Below are positions 1-10,744 of a stretch of DNA of 64,000 nucleotides, in pieces. Both the position numbers and the translations under genes were made by a program. The stretch spans positions 22,172,383-22,236,382 of the forward strand of contig NC_091220.1 in assembly GCF_040958095.1 (NCBI RefSeq), in the 5' to 3' direction. The first letter of the stretch is position 1. Every line of letters begins with the position of its first letter. The stretch is from Procambarus clarkii. Taxonomy: Eukaryota > Arthropoda > Malacostraca > Decapoda > Cambaridae. The notes below the pieces were generated by a model that saw nothing but the letters and a program-made list of their open reading frames with translations, made no database searches and was not told the DNA's origin.

Positions 1-2
1 AT

Positions 3-1199
3 AAGACACTAATTCAACCTTTTAATAAATTCCTTAGTTATTATGATGAAATCCACAAATACTTTACCAATGGTTATTCTGCATATTACATAAATAAACT
101 ATATACAAATTCTAATATTGATAGGGGATATTATACAAAAAATCCAATTGTATTAATATTTCCATGGAATTTCCATAATTTCACACCTGATATTTATACA
201 GATCGAAATGAAATAAAAGACGTCAAATTAAAGAACAATTTAGATGCATCACGTAAAAAATTTCGAAAGGAAGGAAAACTATTTTACATGAACAAATTGT
301 TGATATCATGTACCCATGCTGCAAGTCAAGATATATTTAATTGTGGATTTTATTTGGACAGTTTCCCAATGAAAGAAAATTCACTACCCCCATTCGTGGT
401 TATGAAACTTGAACTCGAAGACGGTCATAATGAGGTGGAATGTAAAATGTTAGCTAAGAATATTAATTCCTCAGACACATTTGCTAGCATTAAATTTAAC
501 ATTTATGTGGAAGTCGAGAAAGAAGAACAAACAAAAGAATCACATGGAGGAGGAGAATTACAAAATGCAGGAGAAGGAGTAGGAAAGGTAAAAACTTCAC
601 AAACAGTAGAAGGAGGAGGAGGAGGAGGAGAACCGCAAACAGTTGGAGGAGAAGGAGGAGGAGGAGAAGAACCACAAACAGTTGGAGGAGGAGGAGGAGG
701 AGGAGGAGAAGAACCACAAACAGTTGGAGGAGAAGGAGGAGGAGGAGAAGAACCACAAACAGTTGAAGGAGAAGGAGGAGGAGGAGGAGAAGAACCACAA
801 ACAGTTGGAGGAGGAGAAGAACCACAAACAGTTGGAGGAGAAGGAGGAGAAGAACCACAAACAGTTGGAGGAGAAGGAGGAGGAGGAGGAGGAGAAGAAC
901 CACAAACAGTTGGAGGAGAAGGAGGAGGAGGAGGAGAAGAAGAACAAACAGTTGGAGGAGGAGGAGGAGAAGAACCACAAACAGTTGGAGGAGGAGAAGA
1001 ACCACAAACAGTTGGAGAAGGAGGAGGAGGAGGAGAAGAACCACAAACAGTTGGAGGAGGAGGAGGAGAAGAACCACAAACAGTTGGAGGAGAAGGAGGA
1101 GGAGGAGGAGGAGAAGAAGAACCACAAACAGTTGGAGGAGGAGGAGGAGGACCACAGCCCCACCGAAAAAAATATAAAAAAAAACTGGATTCGGTTTAA
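3..1199 (+). CDS. Viral-like protein with Glu/Gly-rich tail, 5' partial
   Basis: The reading frame is already open at the left edge of the window, so the start is missing. An internal ATG at 288 is probably not the true start, because similarity to the protein at 46658-47759 (minus strand) extends upstream of it. Both proteins share blocks such as RGYYTKN, LIFPWN, SCTHAASQDIF, KENSLPP and EVECKM. The first 175 or so codons are ordinary sequence. The tail is a tandem array of EEPQTVGG-type repeats, followed by a basic end (HRKKYKKK). The paralogue begins with a membrane anchor, so this protein probably did too, outside the window. I do not recognise the family. The paralogue sits in the virus-like block, so I infer viral origin. 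No break is visible in the part present. Confidence 0.6.
   Translation, partial: KTLIQPFNKFLSYYDEIHKYFTNGYSAYYINKLYTNSNIDRGYYTKNPIVLIFPWNFHNFTPDIYTDRNEIKDVKLKNNLDASRKKFRKEGKLFYMNKLLISCTHAASQDIFNCGFYLDSFPMKENSLPPFVVMKLELEDGHNEVECKMLAKNINSSDTFASIKFNIYVEVEKEEQTKESHGGGELQNAGEGVGKVKTSQTVEGGGGGGEPQTVGGEGGGGEEPQTVGGGGGGGGEEPQTVGGEGGGGEEPQTVEGEGGGGGEEPQTVGGGEEPQTVGGEGGEEPQTVGGEGGGGGGEEPQTVGGEGGGGGEEEQTVGGGGGEEPQTVGGGEEPQTVGEGGGGGEEPQTVGGGGGEEPQTVGGEGGGGGGEEEPQTVGGGGGGPQPHRKKYKKKLDSV
602..1152 (+). repeat. Coding minisatellite, GGA/GAA-rich units ending in CCACAAACAGTT
   Basis: About 15 units of GGAGGAGAAGAACCACAAAC type, differing only in the number of GGA/GAA codons. They encode EEPQTVGG and Glu/Gly spacers. 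All length changes are multiples of three, so the frame is kept. The array is absent from the paralogue at 46.7-47.8 kb. Confidence 0.9.
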
Positions 1200-1423
1200 A
1201 GGAAGAAAACGTATTTATCTTGACCCAGACGCTGGTCTTATAGTCATTTTAATTTTATTTACTCTGATATATAAAAGGCCCGGAGATTTTATATACTCTG
1301 GTATATAAAACGTCAAAAAAGTATATAAAATTATCAATTGAATATAAAATTAAAGGTTCCCACCGAACAATACTTGTCTATATCAGCAAACTGGCCATAG
1401 TCATCCTTATGAATTATTTGACT

Positions 1424-2582
1424 CTAAAATTCAGGGATGGTCAACTTCTTGGGCTGCTCCCAAGAGAACTGTTGCCGTCCAAAATGTCCATAACACGAGG
1501 TATCACTGTAAATTGGTCTCTTTAAGCCCAGCTCCTTGACAATATGTCCTAGTCGTAGATCAAAGTTGTGGTTAACAATCTTCAGAAGCTGTTTTGATGT
1601 GTACTGTGAGGTGCCATAGTGGAAGATGCTGATGCTTATGGGGTGCACAACACTAAGATACCTGAACCAAACAGCGTCTACATAATTTGTTTTTCACCAA
1701 TGACTTGGCAACCCATCGGGCGGCATAGGCCGCTGAGCGGTCAATCTTTGTGTAATCTTTGCCAGAGAACGCTCCCCCGCCGTGAGCGCCCCACCCACCG
1801 TAAGTGTCAACGATGATTTTCCTACCAGTTAGCCCAGCGTTACCTTGAGGTCCACCCATGATGAATTCTCCGCAAGGGTTGATGTGGTATTTCGTTTGAG
1901 TATCTATATATTTTTCAGGAATAATGACCTTGATGACCTTCTCTATAACCTCGTCACGCAAAGCTTCGACAGTAATTTGTTCCGAGTGCTGTACAGAAGC
2001 GACAACAGTGTTCACTCTTTTGGGAATAACAGCTCCTTGATCGAAGGCATACTGGCATGTGACTTGAGTCTTACAGTCAGGTCGCGCCCACCAGAACGTC
2101 CCATCTCTTCGCAGCTCTGCAATCTTCTGATTGAGACGGTGTGCCAGCATAATAGTTAAGGGCATGCACTCATCGGTCTCATCAGTGGCATAACCAAACA
2201 TCAGTCCCTGGTCCCCTGAACCAATGTTGTCATCACTGCGCCCGATGTGTACACCATTAGCAATCTCCGCACACTTTTGCTCCAGGGCCAGAAAAATATT
2301 GCAGGTCTTGTAGTCAAAGCCCTTTCGTGAATCATCAAAACCAATTTTCTTAACAATATCACACACAATTTGTTGATAATTAACTTGGGCCTTGGACGTA
2401 ATCTCCCCACAGATCAGGATCATACCAGTTTTGGTACACGTTTCACAAGCAACTTTGGCGTCAGGGTCCTGGCTAAGATGGGCATCAAGCACTGCGTCGC
2501 TGATCTGATCGCAAATTTTGTCGGGGTGGCCTTCGCCTACGCTCTCACTGGTGAAGAGGAACGTCTCATGATCTCCATCCAT
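1424..2582 (-). pseudogene. S-adenosylmethionine synthase (methionine adenosyltransferase) retrocopy
   Basis: Methionine adenosyltransferase makes S-adenosylmethionine from methionine and ATP. The frame starting at 2582 carries the family landmarks in order: [50 protein letters not shown] and [15 protein letters not shown]. It has no introns. After about 309 codons (near 1653) a short deletion replaces the conserved segment after LVQVS with a stop and shifts the frame. The family C-terminus then continues in another frame to a natural end at 1424 (HYGTSQ, CYGHFGR, PWEQPKKL). Coverage is nearly full length. An intronless copy with a disabling deletion is best explained as a processed pseudogene of the host gene. 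A CCCCAG just upstream of the ATG could be a remnant splice acceptor, so a once-expressed copy is possible. Confidence 0.88.
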
Positions 2583-3170
2583 GCTCTCAGCGCACTATCC
2601 TGGGGAACGAAAATGTTACTTCTAAGTACTCTTGAATTTGGGACCAGGTTTCCTTGGCTAGATTTTAACTAAATAAAAATCCGTTATGTAAAGGAATATT
2701 ATTAAAAACATTGACCTAATTGTGTGAAGAGAGAAAGAGAGAGAGAACGCTAACCTGGTCACGTGGAGAGAGAGCAACTGAGCAACTGTAAAGCAAGTGT
2801 GCAGCTGCTCTGTCTTATAACAAAACTGTGAGTCAAAAAAGAATATGGATCATTTATTTTATTTTGAAATGATTATAAACCATTAAAAAAACCATTATTA
2901 CTCATTCTAATTGCAAGAGTGAATGTATAATTTGGTAACCTGTAATCCTTAACTCTTAATGAACATAATAATTCCATCTGGTGAAAGGGATAATAATAAT
3001 ATTGTGTCAATAATTATAGAAGTATTTATTATAGTTATATAATTGTCATATATAAAAATGTAATAGAAGGAACAATAAGATTTGAAATTCAATTCATATA
3101 TTTCCAACCGGTCTCCAAGGTAAACAGCGTCTGTCAAATGGTAGATAAGATACATTATAAATCATCCTTA
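2583..3170. other. Non-coding stretch between MAT copy and LINE
   Basis: AT-rich DNA with no convincing gene. It holds a short GA-rich run near 2728-2750. The lower part (about 2960-3170) resembles the start of the LINE remnant at 33.06 kb and is probably the 3' untranslated part of the LINE that follows. Confidence 0.5.
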
Positions 3171-5726
3171 TTATATGTTGTTAACAAAAAGCTGCTGTAC
3201 GTGTGGACATTTGAATCCAAGATGCTTTTTCTCTATTATTAATTCTCTCCCGCAACCACCACATTCTCTTTTTTTTTTTGGTTCATAATGATTGAGATGA
3301 CGATGATGTTCCCTAATAATACTTCTAATTTCTAGAAGAGTCTTGGGTATGAAGTATTCAATATGGTCTCCCTCAGCGCCTTCAGCTGCCAACACATCTG
3401 CGCGTTCATTTCCATAAATTCCAACATGGGAGGGAATCCACAGGAACTTGACAACTCTTCCCTGGTTGGTTAGTACCTTCACAACTCTCTTAATTTCAGC
3501 GACTATTGTAAGATTCTCGTCCCGATCTTTATTTAGGCTTTGCAGTGCTGCTCTCGAATCAGTGCAAATCACTGCACCAGTAGTATTCTGTTCAATAATA
3601 TACCTTAACGCCATAGCAATGGCAGTTAACTCTGCTTGTGTTGAAGAGGTATAGTTCTCAATGCGCGCTTTTTCCTCATTTTTTGGTGGAAAAAATACAT
3701 CATCCTTCTTAATTACCGTGTATGCTGCACCCGCCCGGCCATTAATAGGATTAGATGACCCATCATTGAAGATTTGATGTAGTTCATCTTCAGCTTCATT
3801 ATAAATTTCCTTAAGATACATGTGGCTTATTTCTTGGGGTACCATGTTGGTTTTTTTCTTTACCATATCATTGATGATAATCCTGCACGAGTCATTCAGG
3901 GGATCCACCCAGGGAGGTAATCTTTCTACAGGCATGAGCTCACGAGCTTGTTGAAGTAGGTGAAGATTTTCAAGGTAGCCGACTGCTCTGTGATGCCATT
4001 TTTTCCTTCTCTTGTTTCCCCCTGAAAGTAGCACAGAGCTCAATTTTTTTTTAGCCATGTCATTATAATGGGGATCTCTGGCAATCCTAATTGCAAGCTT
4101 AGCATTCAGTTCCACAATTCTTTCTTTAATACTGGGAAGGGATAATAACTCTTTTTGTAGATTGGACATTTCAGCAGTTTTTGTCTTTGGAACTCCAAGA
4201 ATGATTGAAATGGCTTCATCCTGTATGCTTTCTAGCCTATTCATATCACTTTGTGAATAAGTACATAAAACAGGTGCTGCATTGTCAATGACAGAGCGTA
4301 CATAGTTTGTGTACATCATTTTAAGTACAGCAATAGAGGCTCCATGGCCATCATTCCAAGTCATAGCTTTCAGTTTCAGTTCCCTGAGTCGACTTTTACA
4401 TGTTCCTATGATTTGATTGAGCTCCTCTTTCTTTCCCTTGTTTGAGCCGACGGTGACGCCAAGGTACCGATAGTGGTCAACCCATTCAAGTGTTACACCA
4501 TTAATTTGCAGTTCATCATTTTCTCTCCGCTTGCGATGGGAGTATGCTTTTGTCTTGTTTGTGGAGAGAGTGAAACCGAGCTCAATACATTTCCTTCCAA
4601 GGAGTTCAATGGCCTGTTTTATTTTATCAAAGGTGGGAGCTTGTATTAGGACATCATCTGCATATCCCACTTGTTGTGTTCCTTCAGGAAAATCAATATT
4701 GGCAATTGCATTCATAAGTACATTGAATAGTGTAGGGCTTAAGACTCCTCCTTGGGGGGTCCCGAGTTCCATATTCATTGTTCTTGAGATTGCTCCATTG
4801 AAGTAGACCTTAGCTTTCCTCCCTGTGAGGTAGTCTTCAATCCATTTCATGAGTCTCCCCTTGACACCCATACATGCAAGCTCGTCCAGGATCGCAATTC
4901 CCTGGGCTTTGTCGAAGGCTCCTTTTATGTCAACAAATACAGAGTACCTAGCCGTGTCATTAACCAGGTAATTAATTATACAATTGGCTGTGCTCCGTCC
5001 TTTGACATATCCATTGACTCCTTCCCCAAACCTACCTATTTTGTGTAACAGTCGTTTTAGGATGATCTTTTCCAGCATCTTGCAAGTACATGACACGAGA
5101 CTGATAGGTCTGTAATTGCCAGGGTCATTGGGTTTTGGTATGGGAACAATTTTGGCGTGTTTCCATTGTGTGGGCAGAACTCCATTTTGGAATGATTTGT
5201 TAAACAATAGGAGTAGTGGATTCCCAGACACATCACACAGTGCATTAAGTATGTCGTAGGTAATGCCATCCTCACCAGGTGCTGTAATTTTACCTCTCTT
5301 AACAGCCGCCCTTACTTCCTGGGCTGTGATAGGTTCTCCATATTCGTCCTCACTAGACTGTGCTCTCGCTATTCTGATTCTTCTGTCATTCTGTAGCAGG
5401 AGCTGTTCCATGACTATTTCCGTTGAGAGGGAGGAGGAGGATGCTGCCTTGCTCCACATGTGAATTAATTCTTCAGCTTTACTCTGTGGATCTTTGCCTC
5501 GAGGCATTTTCTTCCGAGGGGGTCTTCGCCGAGTCGTACGGCGCTGAATTCTAAGACAACTTTCAATTTGGTGATTAAGGTCATCAACAAATGTATCAAT
5601 ATCTTCTGGGATTTGGTATTCCCTGAACCAGTCATTCATCCTGTCTATGAAGATTGGCTTCATATCTCGTCTGAGTGATAACCACCTTCTTCTTTTATTT
5701 GACTCATTCTTTCTCAAATTGTTCAC
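3171..5726 (-). mobile_element. Non-LTR retrotransposon ORF2: reverse transcriptase plus RNase H, 5' truncated
   Basis: An open frame of 851 residues. The reverse transcriptase part shows APGEDGI, NYRPISLVS, VFVDIKGAFDKA, GTPQGGVLSPTLFN and the catalytic GYADDV. It is followed by an RNase H domain with NDGSSNP, SSTQAELTAIAMAL, VICTDSRAAL and WIPSHVGIYGNERAD, and a Cys-rich tail (CGGCGREL). RT plus RNase H in this order fits the I/Jockey-like LINE group. The N-terminal endonuclease is absent, so the copy is 5' truncated. The long open frame suggests a recent insertion. A decayed relative lies at 33060-33425. Confidence 0.92.
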
Positions 5727-5739
5727 GTTGACAAAGGTA

Positions 5740-6120
5740 ATCAGTGTGCCCGGTGGTCACAACATAAACTTTTGCCTAAGGTATATAATATGCTACTGAC
5801 ATCTGTGTCAAGTCAATTGAACAGGAGAACATCATCTTTTATATCCCTCTATAAATAAAATATATATAAAAAAAAATATTTATTTTAATTTGTTTTCTTT
5901 TATTAATCCAATTATCCTTCTTTAATTATCGAACATTGTAATTTGTTAATTATATATTGTTTTGAATGGGAAAGATGCTTACATACATACATATATATCT
6001 CAAAGGCATAGATTAGTTTAGTAAAGTTACTACAAAAAATTCAATATAATAGTAGTAATTAGGTTACATTTGTATACTACAGGACTTTAGGACTTTCAGT
6101 TGTGTGGGCGTAGCTAGTTT
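5740..6120. other. AT-rich spacer between LINE ORF2 and ORF1-like fragment
   Basis: No gene is seen. This AT-rich spacer separates the truncated ORF2 from the gag-like fragment on the same strand. It lies where the missing endonuclease would be, so the two pieces may come from different insertions or from one internally deleted element. Confidence 0.4.
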
Positions 6121-6128
6121 GTTTCCCC

Positions 6129-6833
6129 TTAGCTGGCAGAATACCACCCCCCTGCAACAGCATTTGTAGGCTTCATGGGGCATAGATAAGACCAAGGAGT
6201 ATGCTTACCTCTACAATTACAACAAAATGGAAATTTTTGTTTCTTTGTACACTCTTTAGAGTCATGTTTATTACCACAGTATTTACACCTGGGGTCGTAC
6301 TGACATTTCCAAACCAAATGCCCCCAATAATAACACTTCAGGCATAATTTTGGATTCTATTTGTATTTTGAAACTTTTCTATAGCCTAGTCCTTGTACAA
6401 AATTTTTTTTAGGAGCCTCACCTTTTATTAAAGCTATAACCTGACTTTGTTTTTTATAATGAACAATGTTTCTCTTTACCCAAACAACACTGTCATTGTA
6501 AAGGAGATGATCGGGATCCAAGTAAGTTGGATATTTGAAAAGTATGACCTTTGTGAAAATACCTTCTTCTGGAACAACCATCACAATTTTCTGAAAGCCA
6601 TCTGTAGTTAAATGTTTAACGGCCTCTTCTGTTCCAACTGTGATATATATCTGATGAAGACCCTGACCCTCCTTGAATACTGGTTTAAAATCTGGATACT
6701 CCATAGCTAAACGTACAGTCCACATCATCTTTTCATTGAAGTTCAGTAGGCATGTTTTAGGAAATAACAACCGCCTCCTTAGGCAGACCGCCTCAGTCAT
6801 TTCATCAACACATAAGTTACTCACTCTTATCAC
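6129..6833 (-). pseudogene. LINE ORF1 / Gag-like protein with zinc knuckles, broken
   Basis: Two consecutive reading blocks on the minus strand. The upstream one (6357-6833, 158 residues) resembles the nucleic-acid-binding part of LINE ORF1 proteins. The downstream one (6129 to about 6350) has three closely spaced zinc-knuckle-like clusters: CLKCYYWGHLVWKC, CKYCGNKHDSKEC and CCNCRGKHTPWSYLC. A stop (6354-6359 region) separates them. The order basic domain then CCHC knuckles is the usual ORF1 layout. It has the same strand as the RT at 3171-5726 and may belong with it. Confidence 0.75.
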
Positions 6834-6849
6834 TGTAATCGTTGAGAAT

Positions 6850-7142
6850 CACTAATTCACACTGTATATTTAGCTAGTTGTTTGACTACTACTACTACTA
6901 CTAATTTCTATTGATTCAAAAAAAGAAAAAAAAAAGTTTGTGGCACAGGAGCATTTGGTATGCTCAATGTCCTAAACTTCCTCTAACAAATTAGGAATAA
7001 ATATTCGTTCACAAATTAGTTGTGAAATTCGATCTCTCTTTTTCACAATAAAATCTACTTTAGAATAATTGAAGAGAACCACAGAAACATTTCACTATCA
7101 ATGACACCACCCCTAACATCAATGTGATTAAAAAAAAAAAAA
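6850..7142. other. Non-coding AT-rich stretch
   Basis: Contains a short ACT/CTA run near 6885-6902 and poly-A tracts near 6920 and 7130. No gene is seen. Confidence 0.4.
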
Positions 7143-7440
7143 GCAAGACCAGAACTTGGAGCTATTCTTCATAACAACCTTCTGGTACTTTTACTTGAAT
7201 ATCTATCTTGATTACACCTTTTCCTTGTGCTGGCACAGTAACATCGTAAGCAGCACTGAAGCAAAAGGTAGATTGTTAATTAAAATATATTAAAATATAT
7301 ATGGTAATTAAAATATATTTAAATATAAATAAGTCATAAATTAAAAAAAAAAAAATCCAACTATACCTACAAGTCATATCCAGCAGCTAGTGTAGATCCA
7401 AAATGAACCTTAACAAGTTTACATATTGTTCTTCTGACAT
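7143..7440 (-). pseudogene. dUTPase gene fragment, two exons
   Basis: dUTPase hydrolyses dUTP to dUMP. Two short blocks on the minus strand match it. The first (7371-7440) reads KLVKVHFGSTLAAGYDL and ends at a GTAGGT donor. The second (7143-7255) begins after a TTGCTTCAG acceptor with AAYDVTVPAQGKGVIK and DIQVKVPEGCY. One missing base after GCY then shifts the frame, and the PSSGLA-type motif follows in the new frame. After that the sequence runs into poly-T and homology stops. The first exon also needs a frame change to join its ATG. The intron shows it comes from a cellular-type gene copy, now truncated. Confidence 0.72.
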
Positions 7441-7790
7441 GATATATGCCAAGAAAATGTGGTGGTAATAGAAAAGAAGTTCAGGCAGGAGAGATATATA
7501 TCTGTGTTTACTCTCACTCCGACGGAATTAATAATCTCATTAATATTTCTACTCCTTTTATATGTTCCTTGAGGTGCCAGTTACCACCAGAAACAAGTAA
7601 AAAGGTTGTTTAAAGATTTGGTCAATGTTCCAATACACTTATTAGTTTTCAAAAAACGTCTGAAAATGAATGTCTGGAGTTATCAAATCTAAAGCTGATA
7701 TATCTTTGGTAAACTGTTCCAACAAATGTTCATCCAGGCTGGTTATGCTTTTAAATACAGTTCCACATTCAAAACAAGTAAAAAAGTTGT

Positions 7791-8231
7791 TTAAAGATTT
7801 GGGACTGATTTGCTGTTTGTTTCCACATATATCATATTTTTTTCACTGTTTGTTTTCAAAGGCTGAATCATGTGGATTGATTTCAAATGTTGGGTCAAGT
7901 TATATTCATCCCTAAATCTATTCCCACACAATTGACATTTTAACCGTTTTACTCTGTGTGTTCCCATATGTCTAGTCAAGTCGCATTTTTTAATGAATTT
8001 TTTTCTACATACTTCACATGAAAACCATTTTTCTCTAATGTGTTGTTTGTTTGTTTTTTCACATTCACTGCACTTTGGAGTTTTACCGGTATGAATTGTA
8101 AAAAGGATAGTCTTCTTTGTATGAGTTGTGAAATGGATTGTTAGTGTTCTTATTGTTCTATATTTTTTTCCACACATATCACATAAAAAAAAGTTGTTTG
8201 TTGTATGGGTTTTTGTTTGATCAAGTGACAT
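7791..8231 (-). CDS. C2H2 zinc-finger protein exon
   Basis: A 146-residue frame. It begins at an ATG a short way after a TTTTCTTTTCAG splice acceptor (about 8261), so the gene has an upstream 5' exon. Classical C2H2 spacing is seen in CDMCGKKYRTIRTLTIHFTTH, CEVCRKKFIKKCDLTRHMGTH and CQLCGNRFRDEYNLTQHLKSIH. A degenerate finger (CSECEKTNKQH) lies between. Such proteins usually bind DNA. Below 7791 another finger-like block (CFECGTVFKS) lies beyond the stop at 7644-7780, which suggests loss of the original C-terminal fingers. Confidence 0.72.
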   Translation of the reverse strand: MSLDQTKTHTTNNFFLCDMCGKKYRTIRTLTIHFTTHTKKTILFTIHTGKTPKCSECEKTNKQHIREKWFSCEVCRKKFIKKCDLTRHMGTHRVKRLKCQLCGNRFRDEYNLTQHLKSIHMIQPLKTNSEKNMIYVETNSKSVPNL

Positions 8232-8545
8232 CTCTAAGAGAATTATCTCACTTCCATCTGAAAAGAAAACAAAATTACTTAATTTATATAATTATTCTGA
8301 TTTAAAATATATACATTGACTCTTATTACATTATAGTAATATGATATACTTTATTTTTATTACTTAATAATTAACTTTGTTATAATAGACTTAAGTAAAT
8401 TATACAACATACGTATGGGGTTGGGGTTGAAGAAACATTAAATGTTGAATGTGCTTTAGATTGTGTGATTGTTGTTTTACTACTCAGAATGAAGTGTCCA
8501 TGAAGTATGGCGAACCTGTAATGATTTGCATAGCCTGGCAAACTC

Positions 8546-8562
8546 TTTTATATACCAATCCA
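8546..8562 (-). promoter_or_regulatory. TATA box upstream of zinc-finger gene
   Basis: On the minus strand GGTATATAAAAGAG is a good TATA box about 320 bp upstream of the zinc-finger ATG, with the splice acceptor between. The location suits a promoter for a 5' non-coding exon. Confidence 0.45.
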
Positions 8563-8678
8563 GTCAGACTGATACAGACTTGAGAGGCTATAGTTACTTA
8601 CTCAGTTATTTGTGAAGTATTTTTCATTCTGTTTTTGTAATTATTTAACTGATCAATAACCATTTGAGAATATATATT

Positions 8679-8680
<2 letters not shown>

Positions 8681-8757
<77 letters not shown>
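8681..8757. repeat. (TC)n microsatellite
   Basis: About 38 uninterrupted TC units. A second short TC run lies at 8922-8940. Open frames across it (poly Ser-Leu) are artefacts. Confidence 0.97.
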
Positions 8758-8761
<4 letters not shown>

Positions 8762-9275
8762 CTCCTACCCTATGTTATATATTTATATATTTACAATGAA
8801 GGGAAGAGAAGAGGATGGCTCACTGGGATGTGTTTTGTCAAAGAAAAACCCAGCACAATAACACTGCCTGAGTAGTAGGTGACTGCCCTCAACAAGAAGA
8901 GCAAGGGTTTATTTAGACCTGCTCTCTCTCTCTCTCTCTCCAAGTGTTAGTTTAAAATATTATTTGTTTCTTCAAGTCAATCTTCATCTAACAAACAAGA
9001 TGTGGGAAGTAAATCAATCAATGAAAATGAGATGATGTGTAAAATTCACAAAGTTTTGGCTTTGTTAATAATTATAATGTTGATATATTGCTGTTATAAT
9101 AATGGTCAGATGGATAACGAAGACATGATCAATATAATATAATGTTAAGACAAATTGTCCTAGTGTTAGGTGGTTGCCTAACTTTTAAATAAAATGATAC
9201 AACCATTTTTTGCCCCCCCCCCCTCTATACTACTAAATTTTATAAGATAGGAATTAAATAAAGGATATTTAATTT

Positions 9276-9527
9276 CTATATCTCTTTTATTCGCTCTAAA
9301 TAAACCTTTTCTCTATGATCCTTGTCAAATATTCTTGCATCATTTAGTATTTTTGAAGTGCTCACACATCGCATCTTGAAACGATCCCGATCTGCAGCAG
9401 CTGTGTTCCACATTTTACCATCTATTCTAGCTTTCTGATAGGCATATGCCCATACATATAAATATTGTATCGTTATATGTGGACTAAATTGAACTTCCTT
9501 TTTCATTTTTTCTTTTCTCTCCTCCAT
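9276..9527 (-). CDS. Hypothetical 83-residue protein
   Basis: Charged protein starting MEERKEKMKKE and ending YLERIKEI. The ATG lies about 40 bp after a TTTTCTTTTCAG acceptor (around 9567), so a spliced 5' leader is likely. It contains an aromatic, helical core (QYLYVWAYAYQKARIDGKMW). I do not recognise a family and see no signal peptide or membrane segment. It is probably a small spliced gene rather than noise, but the evidence is limited to composition and the acceptor. Confidence 0.4.
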   Translation of the reverse strand: MEERKEKMKKEVQFSPHITIQYLYVWAYAYQKARIDGKMWNTAAADRDRFKMRCVSTSKILNDARIFDKDHREKVYLERIKEI

Positions 9528-10036
9528 TATCCTCTATTTGACAAGTACACGTTTAGGTTCAGGTCTGAAAAGAAAACATAAATAAAGAATCACTCTCCCA
9601 CGATGATTGATTGATTGAATACAGTTCCAACAACCAACACCCACAATACCACCAACATCACTATCATTTTATAATTATCTGAAAATGACAAAAAAAATAG
9701 GTCTTTGTATATTATAAGCTCAGAAATATATATATAATACAATGGTAAATAACAAGATTATGATTTTTTAACATAAATAAGGTAAATGTCATATAATACC
9801 TCCAAGAGATGATTTTAAGGATTAGCTAAAGATGCGAGTTGGAGTAGCTCTTAACCCAGCTCAGACCGACATATCTCCTCTCCGTCCCTTATTAGAATGC
9901 ACAAGACAGTGTGGGTATCTCTCTTACATCCTGTCATCATATACATCACAATAGACTTGCCCAGCTGATAAATGGACTGACTCAGCCGGATTTCCTTGAA
10001 AAATCTATATATGATTTGATTTACATACCTTATTTT

Positions 10037-10405
10037 TTAACTAATTATCTTTTTAGTAATAATATTTAAACAAGTTAGTATATCATGCTTTACAGTATTA
10101 AATCCTACATATAACAAAATAATCCCAATATTATTCAACATTTTTTTTTTTAAATCTCTGTTAATTTGTTCAATGTCTATATAATGAGTAGGACCTTAAA
10201 TTTCTATACCTAATTGTAAATCTGAGAAATATATATCAATTTCAAATAGTTTGTTATTTTTTAATAGTCCTCTTTTGTTTATATCTACTTTAATATTATT
10301 ATTTTTTGTTTTTTTTGTTAAATGATAAAATATAGATTTATATACACGATATTCTAATTTACTCTTAAATTTTCCAAAAGGAAAATTTCTATATTTTTTA
10401 TTCAT
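10037..10405 (-). pseudogene. PD-(D/E)XK-type nuclease remnant (Vsr/DUF559-like), one stop codon
   Basis: A 122-codon frame broken by one TAA at 10196-10198. The N-terminal half has FGKFKSKLEYRVYKSI, then FEIDIYFSDLQLGIEI directly before the stop. Reading on in the same frame gives GPTHYID, RDLKKKMLNNIGI and LLYVGF. The pattern (acidic residue, then E in a beta strand, then GPxHY, then RD..K....LG) is that of small endonucleases of the Vsr/DUF559 fold, which cut DNA at a metal site. The stop sits where a conserved acidic or neutral residue precedes GP, so catalysis is lost in this copy. It is intronless and AT-rich like the viral genes nearby. Viral or host origin is undecided. Confidence 0.62.
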
Positions 10406-10744
10406 AGTTTTTATATCCCATTTACAATAGATTTTTCTTTATAAGAAAAAATCACTTAAAAAAAAAGTTAAAAAAAAAATATGTTACATTTTGAGTAAGA
10501 AAAAGACATAGGTGGGAAGTTTGAATGTATATAATTGAAACCAAAAATGCATAATTTTCAAATAAATAACAACAGCGATGATTTACAAGAAGAAGATGAT
10601 GATGATGGTAGGAGTTGTCACTGGTGTGTGTGGATATAGTGTGAGTAGTGGTATCTATGATTTTCCCAAATTTTATCTTAACAATGTAAGATAGATACTT
10701 TTTTTTATGGTACTTGCACTTGGCTCTCCACCCCATCCTATCTG

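Noticed and set aside
496-1308. Overlapping poly-Leu, poly-Ser and poly-Glu frames on both strands
   Set aside because: They are shadows of the GGA/GAA coding minisatellite. Only the plus-strand frame starting upstream has non-repetitive sequence matched by a paralogue.
1653-2582. A functional SAM synthase gene
   Set aside because: The deletion and stop after LVQVS remove the conserved C-terminal region from the main frame.
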